Below, one piece after another: positions 1 to 6,528 of a stretch of 33,765 nt of DNA. The first letter of the stretch is position 1. Each line of letters begins with the position of its first letter. Under the pieces are notes generated by a model, which saw nothing but the letters and a program-made list of their open reading frames with translations, was not told the DNA's origin and made no database searches. The position numbers and the translations under genes were made by a program. This DNA comes from Methanobacteriota archaeon (lineage in GTDB: Bacteria > Bacteroidota > Bacteroidia > Flavobacteriales_D > Sanyastnellaceae): NCBI GenBank assembly GCA_002723115.1, contig PBNL01000034.1, positions 1 through 33,765 on the forward strand. Reading direction: 5' to 3'.

Positions 1-825
1 CCAGGTTGGCATTTAGAGTGCTCTGTGATGAGTACAAAATACCTAGGCGAAGAGTTCGACATTCACGGAGGAGGAATGGACTTAAAATTTCCTCACCACG
101 AGTGTGAAATAGCTCAAAATATAGGCGCAAACAAAACCCCAAACCCAGTCCGCTACTGGATACATGGAAACATGCTTACTGTAAACGGTCGCAAGATGGC
201 CAAATCAGAAGGAAACGGTTTCACTCCCGAAGAACTCATCACAGGTAATCACAAACTCTTAGAAAGAGGATACTCTCCTATGACAGTTAGATTCTTCATG
301 CTCATGGGTCATTACGCGAGCACTTTAGACTTTTCAAACGAAGCTCTAAAAGCAGCGGAGAAAGGTTTATCTAAATTGAATAACGCAATTGAAGCGCTAG
401 GGAAAATTGAAGGAGCAGACAATAATAATTCGGAAGTAGAAATTAAGTTACTTGAGGAAAAATGCTATGCTGCGATGAATGATGACTTCAATACTCCAAT
501 TCTAATTGCAACACTTTTTGAAGGAGTAAAGACGATTAATTCTGCTGCAGACGGTCGCATTTCTTTAGGCAAAGCACAAATCGACCATCTAAAGTCTCTC
601 TATGCTGGTTTCATGAAAGAAGTATTAGGATTAGTCGATGAAGGTTCAAGTGATGAAGGCTCTGAAGATCTTGCATCAAACCTCCTTGACCTACTAGTTG
701 AAATGAGATCAGATGCTAAAGAAAAGAAAGATTGGGATAGTGCGGACAGAATTCGCAATACTCTAAGCGAAATGGGCATCACCATAAAAGACAACAAAGA
801 AGGTAGCACTTGGTCTCATGAGTAA
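1..825 (+). CDS. cysS: Cysteinyl-tRNA synthetase, C-terminal part (5' end outside window)
   Basis: Class I synthetase that charges tRNA-Cys in the cytoplasm. The reading frame is open from base 1, so the gene starts before the window; 274 codons are visible. The first residues read PGWHLECSVMSTKYLG, followed by HGGGMDLKFPHHECE, which are the family signatures that hold the zinc-binding Cys and His residues. The KMSKS loop is present as KMAKS, followed by EGN. The C-terminal half is the helical DALR-type anticodon region and ends in a short Asp/Glu/Lys-rich helix. The last bases overlap the start of the next gene by 8 nt (ATG inside the stop region), so the two are probably co-transcribed and translationally coupled. 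Identification is firm; only the N-terminal catalytic part is missing. Confidence 0.97.
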   Translation, partial: PGWHLECSVMSTKYLGEEFDIHGGGMDLKFPHHECEIAQNIGANKTPNPVRYWIHGNMLTVNGRKMAKSEGNGFTPEELITGNHKLLERGYSPMTVRFFMLMGHYASTLDFSNEALKAAEKGLSKLNNAIEALGKIEGADNNNSEVEIKLLEEKCYAAMNDDFNTPILIATLFEGVKTINSAADGRISLGKAQIDHLKSLYAGFMKEVLGLVDEGSSDEGSEDLASNLLDLLVEMRSDAKEKKDWDSADRIRNTLSEMGITIKDNKEGSTWSHE

Positions 826-1810
826 GATTCAGTCCTTTCTTTTAATTTGCTTAATCACATTAGCCTACAGTTGTGGTGAAATCCCCGCACCTGTAGTTGA
901 AATTGAAAGCGCACCTGAACCGATTATTGCACCAAATTTCTCAGCTGATTCTGCTTATTCCTACGTTCAGAAGCAAGTTGATTTTGGTCCCAGAGTGCCC
1001 AACACTCCAGAGCACGATGCTTGCGGTGAGTGGCTCACGTCAGAGCTTGAAAGACATGGAGCAGAAGTAATAGTCCAAAGAGCAAGAGCAAGGGCTTTCG
1101 ATGGAAAACTCTTAGAGCTTTCTAACATCGTAGGTCAGTTCAACCCAAAAGCCAGGTCGCGTGTGCTACTATACGCACACTGGGACACTAGGCCTTTTGC
1201 AGACAAGGATAGCACTAGAATGGATATGCCTATTGACGGCGCCAACGACGGTGGATCTGGAGTAGGAATACTCTTAGAAATCGCTAGGCAGTTGAGCATA
1301 ACCCCTGCTGAAATCGGTGTAGATATCATCTTTTTTGACGGCGAGGATTATGGAAAGCCAAACGGTGTGCAATCTCTTCAAACTGATTTCCTACAATGGT
1401 GCTTAGGATCACAGTATTGGTCAAAAGAACCGCATCGCTATGGATACAGAGCTAGGTTTGGGATACTTCTCGATATGGTAGGAGCGAAAGATGCTGAGTT
1501 TAATAAAGAAGGGACATCAATGAAGTATGCGCCAAACGTTGTGAGAAAGGTTTGGGCTAGGGCACAAGAATTAGGATATGGACACAGATTCCTCAATGAG
1601 AAAACACCTGAAACAATAGACGACAACTTATTTGTTAGCGAATTCGCAGGTATTCCATCTGCAAACATCGTAGACTACAGGATGAATGTTAGACCCATGG
1701 GATATGGATTCTTCCATCACACCCACGCTGACAATATGAACATAATAGACAGAAAAATCTTAGAAGAAGTTGGAACAACAGTATTGTCCGTTGTCTATAG
1801 CGAGCAGTAA
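818..1810 (+). CDS. M28-family metallopeptidase / glutaminyl-peptide cyclotransferase-like lipoprotein
   Basis: Predicted cell-envelope zinc enzyme of 330 residues. The N-terminus is a lipoprotein signal with lipobox LAYSC (Cys19). The M28 metal ligands can be read in order: His121 and Asp123 in AHWDTRPFAD, Asp144 in GANDGGSG, Glu176 in FFDGEDYG, then LLDMVGAKD and a terminal HHTHADNM with the last His. This layout and size fit the glutaminyl cyclase branch of M28, which forms N-terminal pyroglutamate, but an aminopeptidase role cannot be excluded. It starts 8 nt before the cysS stop. Its own stop codon touches the stop of the convergent pheS with no base between, and no hairpin terminator lies there. 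Confidence 0.88.
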   Translation: MSKIQSFLLICLITLAYSCGEIPAPVVEIESAPEPIIAPNFSADSAYSYVQKQVDFGPRVPNTPEHDACGEWLTSELERHGAEVIVQRARARAFDGKLLELSNIVGQFNPKARSRVLLYAHWDTRPFADKDSTRMDMPIDGANDGGSGVGILLEIARQLSITPAEIGVDIIFFDGEDYGKPNGVQSLQTDFLQWCLGSQYWSKEPHRYGYRARFGILLDMVGAKDAEFNKEGTSMKYAPNVVRKVWARAQELGYGHRFLNEKTPETIDDNLFVSEFAGIPSANIVDYRMNVRPMGYGFFHHTHADNMNIIDRKILEEVGTTVLSVVYSEQ

Positions 1811-2833
1811 TTACCTCTCTCCTGCGAATTGATCTAGGAAACGCTTATCGTTTTCAAAGAACAGCCTAAGGTCCCCAATTTGGTATCTGAGCATTGTTAT
1901 CCTTTCAATGCCCATCCCAAATGCAAAGCCACTGTACTTCTTTGAATCAATCCCGCTAGCCTCTAGAACGTTTGGGTCGACCATGCCGCACCCAAGAATT
2001 TCAAGCCAACCAGTTCCCTTAGTTATCCTCTTATCTACCTCGGTCTCCAGTCCCCAATAAACATCTACCTCAGCGCTTGGCTCAGTAAATGGAAAGTATG
2101 AAGGGCGCAATCTAATTTTTGTCTCTGGGCCAAAAAACCTTTGAGCAAAATGCAAAAGAGTCTGCTTAAGATCAGCAAAACTCACATTTTCATCAATGTA
2201 CAGGCCTTCAATCTGATGGAACATGCAATGTGCTCTTGCTGAAATAGCTTCATTTCTATACACTCTACCTGGCATGATAATTCTCATCGGTGGCTGACGG
2301 CGTTCCATCTCCCTTACTTGCACAGAGCTAGTATGAGTTCTAAGAAGTAAGTCAGGATCTCTTTCGACAAAGAATGTGTCCTGCATATCCCTTGCTGGGT
2401 GTTCAGGGGGGAAGTTCAATCCACTAAATACGTGCCAATCGTCCTCTATCTCAGGTCCTTCAACAACTCCAAATCCCATGTTCGAAAATATATCCAAAAT
2501 CTCTCTCCTAACTACTTGAAGTGGGTGGTGAGTTCCGTGAGGGAAACCACCAGCAGGTCTTGTAGAATCAATTCCACTTGAAACAGCTGCAGCTTTTTTA
2601 TCGAAGGAAGCTTTTTCTGATGCTACTTTATCTTCAATAGCTGACTTAACCTTATTAAGTAGTGGACCTAGTTCACGTTTGTGCTCAGGAGCAACTTCTC
2701 TAAACTGTGCCATTAGGTCCTTGATCTTTCCCTGTCTTCCTAGGTACTCAATTCTGAAAGCCTCTAAAGCATCAGCAGAGTCAAAACTCCTTTGATCAAT
2801 ATCAACTAATAATGCCTCTAAATCTGCTTTCAT
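1811..2833 (-). CDS. pheS: Phenylalanyl-tRNA synthetase alpha subunit
   Basis: Catalytic class II subunit of the alpha2-beta2 PheRS, 340 residues, the usual length. An N-terminal coiled-coil region (about residues 1-100) is followed by the catalytic core: RTHTSSVQVR, motif 2 around PGRVYRNEAISARAHCMFHQIEG, and motif 3 GFAFGMGIERITML. It lies 1 nt downstream of the cyclophilin gene on the same strand, so both should be read from the promoter near 3565. The beta subunit gene pheT is on the other strand about 3.7 kb away, so the two subunits of one enzyme are not co-transcribed here. Confidence 0.98.
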   Translation of the reverse strand: MKADLEALLVDIDQRSFDSADALEAFRIEYLGRQGKIKDLMAQFREVAPEHKRELGPLLNKVKSAIEDKVASEKASFDKKAAAVSSGIDSTRPAGGFPHGTHHPLQVVRREILDIFSNMGFGVVEGPEIEDDWHVFSGLNFPPEHPARDMQDTFFVERDPDLLLRTHTSSVQVREMERRQPPMRIIMPGRVYRNEAISARAHCMFHQIEGLYIDENVSFADLKQTLLHFAQRFFGPETKIRLRPSYFPFTEPSAEVDVYWGLETEVDKRITKGTGWLEILGCGMVDPNVLEASGIDSKKYSGFAFGMGIERITMLRYQIGDLRLFFENDKRFLDQFAGER

Positions 2834-2834
2834 A

Positions 2835-3533
2835 TTAGTGAAGTATAGTAACGCTGAATTTCACGTCATCCTTTGGCCTATCACCAGGAAGTGTTTTCAC
2901 TGAAGCAATTGAATCAATGATATCAAGACCTTCTACTACTTGACCGAAAACTGTATAGTTCATGTCTAAGAATGGAGTTCCACCTTGATTCATATATACT
3001 GCTCTAGCTGAATCTGAATATTCAAATCCGCCAATTTTCATATTGTTCCCTTCCTCAATTCTATCAAGTATTCCCTCATCCCAAGTTTTACCGTGAACTA
3101 TGTAGAACTGACTACCTGAAGACATTCTCGCAGGGTTTGCCATGTCGCCTTGACGTGCAGCTGCAAGAGCTCCTTTAAAGTGAAGGTGATCTGCTCTGAT
3201 TTCAGCATCGATTTTATATCCAGGTCCACCTGAACCAAGTCTTGCTCCTGGTTCTGCATTCTTACTTTCTGGATCTCCGCCTTGAATCATAAATCCATCA
3301 ATTACTCTATGAAAAAGAAGATTTGTATAAAAACCTTCCGCTGCGAGTTTTAAAAAATTATCTCTGTGGCCTGGAGTTGAATCTGAAAGCTCTATCACCA
3401 TGTCTCCAAAGTCAGTGTGAATAGCTACTCTAGCGGGATCTGTATTATTACAACCGGTTGAAGAAATGTAGAAAAAAAAGCAAAAAACTGCACTGATTTG
3501 AAGGAAAATGTTACGTATGAAAGTTTTTTTCAT
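2835..3533 (-). CDS. Cyclophilin-type peptidyl-prolyl isomerase, lipoprotein
   Basis: Catalyses cis-trans isomerisation of prolyl peptide bonds, probably in the periplasm. The 232-residue protein begins with a hydrophobic signal and a lipobox ending ISSTGC (Cys28), so the mature protein is likely lipid-anchored. The cyclophilin domain follows: IHTDFGDMVIEL, NFLKLAAEGFYTNLLFHRVIDGFMIQGGDP with the catalytic Arg in FHRV, and SGSQFYIVHG. An insertion rich in charged residues (WDEGILDRIEEGNNMKIGG) sits between the usual strands, as in many Bacteroidota homologues. It is first gene of a two-gene unit with pheS. Confidence 0.94.
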   Translation of the reverse strand: MKKTFIRNIFLQISAVFCFFFYISSTGCNNTDPARVAIHTDFGDMVIELSDSTPGHRDNFLKLAAEGFYTNLLFHRVIDGFMIQGGDPESKNAEPGARLGSGGPGYKIDAEIRADHLHFKGALAAARQGDMANPARMSSGSQFYIVHGKTWDEGILDRIEEGNNMKIGGFEYSDSARAVYMNQGGTPFLDMNYTVFGQVVEGLDIIDSIASVKTLPGDRPKDDVKFSVTILH

Positions 3534-3561
3534 GATATTTGACTCTCGGAATTAAGAACTA

Positions 3562-3569
3562 CAAAGTTA
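3562..3569 (-). promoter_or_regulatory. Bacteroidota -7 element for the cyclophilin-pheS operon
   Basis: The octamer TAACTTTG on the minus strand matches the Bacteroidota -7 consensus TAnnTTTG exactly and lies about 29 nt before the cyclophilin ATG. No TTG at a suitable distance is obvious upstream. The same octamer is used twice in the tRNA-Pro/pheT spacer. Confidence 0.5.
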
Positions 3570-3583
3570 TAAACCTACTTGCA

Positions 3584-4015
3584 ATGAATCGCTTTTTTAC
3601 TTTAATCACTCTTGCAATAATTGCATTTTTTGGATCTGGCTGCTTGAAAGTTGAAGACACGATAGCAAATGTAACCGTTATCAGAATTAATAGTATTGGC
3701 GAAGAAGTCCCTGTAGATGGAGCTCAAGTAAGACTGTACGCAAATGGCCCCACAGACCAAGATTTTGTAGGCGAGCCACGTTTTGATACTACTCAAGTAA
3801 CTTCTGATGATGGATTCGTAAGCTTCAATTTTTCTGATTATTACGTAGGCGGACAAGCTGGATTTGCAGTCCTAGACATCGATGTAATTAAAGGAAACGG
3901 AAATTGTGTCAATCCAAATCCTCTAGATCCTGTAGACCAAAACACACTTTGTGGAACAGGACTTATAAAGATTGAGGAAATGGAGACCACTGCCGAGACA
4001 GTAATTGTGCAATAA
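3584..4015 (+). CDS. Small lipoprotein of unknown function with a transthyretin-like fold pattern
   Basis: A 143-residue protein. I choose the ATG at 3584 because it gives a compact signal ending in GSGC (lipobox), whereas the longer reading starts with a non-ATG codon and adds 15 polar residues. After the anchor, alternating hydrophobic residues suggest a beta-sandwich: VTVIRINSIGEEVPVDGAQVRLYANG, then TSDDGFVSFNFS. This resembles carboxypeptidase-regulatory/transthyretin-like modules that carry variable loops. It has two further Cys (in NGNCVNP and TLCGTG), which could form a disulfide. It stands alone, divergent from the cyclophilin operon, and ends before a strong hairpin. Function is not recognisable. 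Confidence 0.75.
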   Translation: MNRFFTLITLAIIAFFGSGCLKVEDTIANVTVIRINSIGEEVPVDGAQVRLYANGPTDQDFVGEPRFDTTQVTSDDGFVSFNFSDYYVGGQAGFAVLDIDVIKGNGNCVNPNPLDPVDQNTLCGTGLIKIEEMETTAETVIVQ

Positions 4016-4031
4016 TCAAATATATAAAGTG

Positions 4032-4062
4032 AAATCCCGGCTTTTTATAGCCGGGATTTTTT
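4032..4062. terminator. Rho-independent terminator between convergent genes
   Basis: An 11-bp perfect stem (4032-4042 with 4049-4059, core TCCCGGCT/AGCCGGGA) with loop TTTTAT, followed by a T run on the plus strand. It should end the lipoprotein transcript. The reverse strand has a weaker T tail, so it may also slow the opposing 4061-4408 transcript, whose stop codon lies at its edge. Confidence 0.88.
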
Positions 4063-4408
4063 ATCCATCGTTTTTTATCCACGAAGAGAAATAATCGATC
4101 AATTGTCTTCTCATCATTAATTCTTGGTCTTCTGGATCAAGGTTGGGCAACTCTTTGATTCTTTCAAAATGAGGCCAACCATCCTCATCGTGACCCACAC
4201 TCTTGTAATACCCTAGGGGCTCTAAAAGAGTGCATACACCCACATGCATCAAATTTATCTTATCGTCCTTTTTAAATGACCTTGAACCAAAGCCGGCTTC
4301 TTGAAGGCCCACAGAAAAGATAGCTGATGTTAGGTCTGGCTGTTCGCCAAACCTATCCATCAGAAGCTTCAACAGCTTATTCCAATCTCTTTCGAATTCA
4401 AAGTCCAT
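4061..4408 (-). CDS. Conserved-looking hypothetical protein, 115 aa
   Basis: Not recognised. The protein is soluble, acidic and rich in Trp and aromatics, with no signal peptide or membrane segment. The first third is helical (MDFEFERDWNKLLKLLMDRFG); a central LMHVGVCTLLEPLGYYKSVGHDEDGWPHFE block looks structured; the C-terminus is helical (RRQLIDYFSSWIKNDG). It is the second gene after the SulP transporter, 18 nt downstream, so the two are probably co-transcribed. Its role may relate to that transporter, but this is only context. The frame is well defined and flanked by a terminator. Confidence 0.72.
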   Translation of the reverse strand: MDFEFERDWNKLLKLLMDRFGEQPDLTSAIFSVGLQEAGFGSRSFKKDDKINLMHVGVCTLLEPLGYYKSVGHDEDGWPHFERIKELPNLDPEDQELMMRRQLIDYFSSWIKNDG

Positions 4409-4426
4409 AAAAGATAAAGTATAGAG

Positions 4427-5923
4427 TTACAAATCAACGACTTCAACCTTTAAACCTTTGTCGACAGCATTAGACCTAAAGTTATGAATGATTTCAATTA
4501 CATCTGGATGTACGTTTTTAGAGGCACTACCATCCACAATTATCGTAGAATTAGGAGATACTCCGTTTAATGCTTTTTGGATTCCTGCCTTATTTGCAAA
4601 TGTTACATTTTCAGAAAGGCTGATTTTAACATTTCCAGCATTCTCTTCAGTAGTAAATGGCTTAGAGAAGTTGCTCCACTTTGACATTACAATTGCAACT
4701 ACCATTCCAAGTCCTATACCAATAAGTAAATCAGTTAGTACGATACCAACAATTGTTACTACAAATGGAATAAACATTTGCAAGCCCTTTGAAAACATAT
4801 CTGCAAATAGACTTGGCTTAGCAAGTTTGTAGCCTACCACAAATAGGATAGCTGCTAGACTAGCTAGAGGAACCATATTTAGGTAGCTAGGGATGAGAAG
4901 TGCGCAAGCTAGAAGTAGCACACCGTGAAGGATAGCTGCCATCTTTGTTTGGCCTCCAGATTGAATATTAGCAGAACTTCTAACAATTACTTGAGTAATT
5001 GGAAGACCCCCAATTAAGCCTGAAACCATATTACCCGTCCCTTGGGCTATAAGCTCTCTATTTGTAGGAGTAACTCGCTTATGCGGATCAAGCTTATCCG
5101 TTGCTTCAACACACAACAGAGTCTCTAAACTTGCAACTATAGCGATTGTGACCGCAACCACATACACTTGAGTATTTCCAAACTGAGAGAAATCAGGCAA
5201 AGTGAAAAGCGTGTTAATCTCACTAAAAGAATTTAAAACAGGGATGGCTACAAATGTTCCATCACCCAAAGCTAATTCCTTATTTGAAGCAAAAAATGCT
5301 CCTAGGCCTATACCAGTTAGCACTACTACTAATGGCCCCTGAATAATCTTAAAAATGTTAATCTTCTTCATAAATGGCTGCTCCCAAAGAACCAAAATAG
5401 CTAAAGAAACAATAGTAATAAGAGTTGCTCCCTTACTCAGTGAATCAAACATATTGGCAAATGAATCAGTGTTTAAAGAGCCTAAAGCGTAGGGAATCTC
5501 TTTTTTTATAATGATAATACCTATACCTGCTAACATTCCCTTAATTACTGATGAAGGGAAGTAAAGTCCAATGACACCAGCCTTAATAAAGCCAAGTATG
5601 ATTTGCAAAATACCTGCAATAAATACAGCTAAAAGGAAGGTGTCAAAAGCACCAAGGTCTTCTATTGCTGCAAAAACAATTACAGCAAGTCCAGCCGCTG
5701 GCCCACTTACACCAAGCGGTGATCCACTAATTGAACCAACTATGACACCTCCAATGATACCGGCTATAACGCCAGAAAAAAGGAATGGCCCAATGTATTC
5801 AGGTGGAAGTGATGCAAGTGCAATACCTAGACAAAGTGGAACTGCTACTAAGAATACTACAATACTTGCAGGAATGTCTTTTGAGAGATTTTCAAAGATT
5901 CCAATATCTTTATTTGAACTCAT
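4427..5923 (-). CDS. SulP-family anion transporter with STAS domain
   Basis: Inner-membrane transporter of 498 residues. Hydrophobic segments fill residues about 18-415, with SulP signatures near the N-terminus (DIPASIVVFLVAVPLCLGIALASL), GSPLGVSGPAAGLAVIV, and GLIGGLPITQVIVRSSANIQSGGQTK. The C-terminal part (about 430-498) is a short STAS domain ending NFRSNAVDKGLKVEVVDL. SulP proteins carry sulfate, bicarbonate or other anions, often with Na+ or H+. Bacteroidota members of this type are often linked to carbonic anhydrase and bicarbonate uptake, but no carbonic anhydrase gene is in this window, so the substrate stays open. It probably forms an operon with the 115-aa protein. Confidence 0.93.
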   Translation of the reverse strand: MSSNKDIGIFENLSKDIPASIVVFLVAVPLCLGIALASLPPEYIGPFLFSGVIAGIIGGVIVGSISGSPLGVSGPAAGLAVIVFAAIEDLGAFDTFLLAVFIAGILQIILGFIKAGVIGLYFPSSVIKGMLAGIGIIIIKKEIPYALGSLNTDSFANMFDSLSKGATLITIVSLAILVLWEQPFMKKINIFKIIQGPLVVVLTGIGLGAFFASNKELALGDGTFVAIPVLNSFSEINTLFTLPDFSQFGNTQVYVVAVTIAIVASLETLLCVEATDKLDPHKRVTPTNRELIAQGTGNMVSGLIGGLPITQVIVRSSANIQSGGQTKMAAILHGVLLLACALLIPSYLNMVPLASLAAILFVVGYKLAKPSLFADMFSKGLQMFIPFVVTIVGIVLTDLLIGIGLGMVVAIVMSKWSNFSKPFTTEENAGNVKISLSENVTFANKAGIQKALNGVSPNSTIIVDGSASKNVHPDVIEIIHNFRSNAVDKGLKVEVVDL

Positions 5924-5959
5924 GATATTTAAAATTCATGCCAGCATATGCCGGCGATT

Positions 5960-5997
5960 AGAAAAATACGCCTAGTTTACTTTACATGCTCCTAGGC
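5960..5997 (-). terminator. Possible weak terminator after the 6009-6350 gene
   Basis: On the minus strand, GCCTAG and CTAGGC (5970-5975 with 5992-5997) can form a 6-bp stem with a 16-nt loop, followed by TATTTTTC. The large loop makes it weak. It lies between the small acidic protein gene and the SulP start. Confidence 0.35.
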
Positions 5998-6008
5998 AAA
6001 GCTTCTAA

Positions 6009-6350
6009 CTATGCTTTATCTGGTGGCGGGGTTAGGACTTCACTGTATCTACTATTCCAAATAGTATCGTTGTTTAGTACGTATTCAATTTCAACCTTTG
6101 CTCTAAAAACAAAGTGAATTATTGCGCTTGTATAATCATCCATTTCTTCTTTTACCTCCTCTCTTTCAGATTCATTCTCTTCTTCCCCATTTTCCATAAG
6201 CTCTACAAGCTCAACTGGAGTGTCAGAAAAATAATCTGAAAGAACGTTCTTGTTCAAGAAACTTAATGTAATTAATGTAAGAAAGAAAATAAGAGAAAAT
6301 CTCTTGCAATTATGAATGTTTACGAATGAGGACCTAAAGTTCATATGCAT
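6009..6350 (-). CDS. Small acidic secreted or membrane-anchored protein of unknown function
   Basis: A 113-residue protein. A basic N-terminus and one hydrophobic segment (about residues 18-30, FSLIFFLTLITLSFL) look like a signal peptide or anchor. Then comes a very acidic stretch (MENGEEENESEREEVKEEMDD), a more ordered part with IIHFVFRAKVEIEYVLNND, and a C-terminus ending LTPPPDKA. Many Bacteroidota genomes carry short exported proteins ending in a Pro-Pro-Pro motif, but I cannot assign a function. A perfect -7 octamer lies just upstream. The start may be the second Met (6344), which gives a leader of about 14 nt rather than 8. It is upstream of, and perhaps co-transcribed with, the SulP gene. 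Confidence 0.68.
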   Translation of the reverse strand: MHMNFRSSFVNIHNCKRFSLIFFLTLITLSFLNKNVLSDYFSDTPVELVELMENGEEENESEREEVKEEMDDYTSAIIHFVFRAKVEIEYVLNNDTIWNSRYSEVLTPPPDKA

Positions 6351-6363
6351 AAAATAGCTCTTG

Positions 6364-6371
6364 CAAAACTA
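6364..6371 (-). promoter_or_regulatory. Bacteroidota -7 element for the small acidic protein
   Basis: TAGTTTTG on the minus strand matches TAnnTTTG exactly. It sits between the tRNA terminator hairpin and the gene, so the gene has its own promoter. No TTG -33 element is visible because the hairpin occupies that position. Confidence 0.5.
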
Positions 6372-6373
6372 AA

Positions 6374-6407
6374 TAAAAAAAGAGGAGTATGAACTCCTCT
6401 TTTTTTT
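6374..6407. terminator. Bidirectional hairpin terminator downstream of tRNA-Pro
   Basis: An 8-bp perfect stem AGAGGAGT/ACTCCTCT (6381-6388 with 6393-6400), loop ATGA, flanked by seven A on the left and seven T on the right. It begins 1 nt after the tRNA 3' end on the minus strand, so it is the tRNA's transcript terminator. Confidence 0.9.
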
Positions 6408-6408
6408 G

Positions 6409-6481
6409 TCGGGATGACTGGACTTGAACCAGCGACCACACGTCCCCCAGACGCGTACTCTACCAACTGAGCTACATCCCG
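6409..6481 (-). tRNA. tRNA-Pro, anticodon GGG
   Basis: The minus strand folds into a complete cloverleaf of 73 nt. The acceptor stem CGGGATG pairs with CATCCCG, including the C1-G72 pair typical of proline tRNA. The D stem is GCTC/GAGT with loop AGTTGGTA. The anticodon stem is CGCGT/ACGTG with loop CTGGGGG, giving anticodon GGG. The T arm is GCTGG-TTCAAGT-CCAGT. The discriminator is A73. The genome does not encode the CCA end (the next bases are CAAAA), so it must be added after transcription. Confidence 0.96.
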
Positions 6482-6492
6482 AATCGGGGGCG

Positions 6493-6500
6493 CAAAGTTA
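6493..6500 (-). promoter_or_regulatory. -7 element for tRNA-Pro
   Basis: TAACTTTG on the minus strand, an exact TAnnTTTG match, ends 11 nt before the tRNA 5' end, so a start about 6 nt downstream gives a very short leader. It is the left arm of a 17-bp inverted repeat whose right arm is the pheT -7 element. Confidence 0.5.
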
Positions 6501-6501
6501 G

Positions 6502-6509
6502 TAACTTTG
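6502..6509 (+). promoter_or_regulatory. -7 element for the pheT operon
   Basis: TAACTTTG on the plus strand, an exact TAnnTTTG match, is 19 nt before the pheT ATG. One G (6501) separates it from the mirror-image tRNA element. No TTG -33 motif is found at 17-23 nt, where the tRNA 5' end lies. Confidence 0.5.
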
Positions 6510-6528
6510 ACCAACTTTAAGTTTGACT

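Noticed and set aside
1438..1668. Antisense open frames inside genes (here as elsewhere, e.g. 7155-7343, 13429-13977)
   Set aside because: They lie opposite clearly coding sequence, have no promoter or ribosome context, and their residues look like reverse translations of the real genes.
5938..5953. Hairpin GCCAGC-ATAT-GCCGGC upstream of the SulP gene
   Set aside because: The stem has an A-C mismatch, is very short and has no T tract; probably chance or a weak leader structure.
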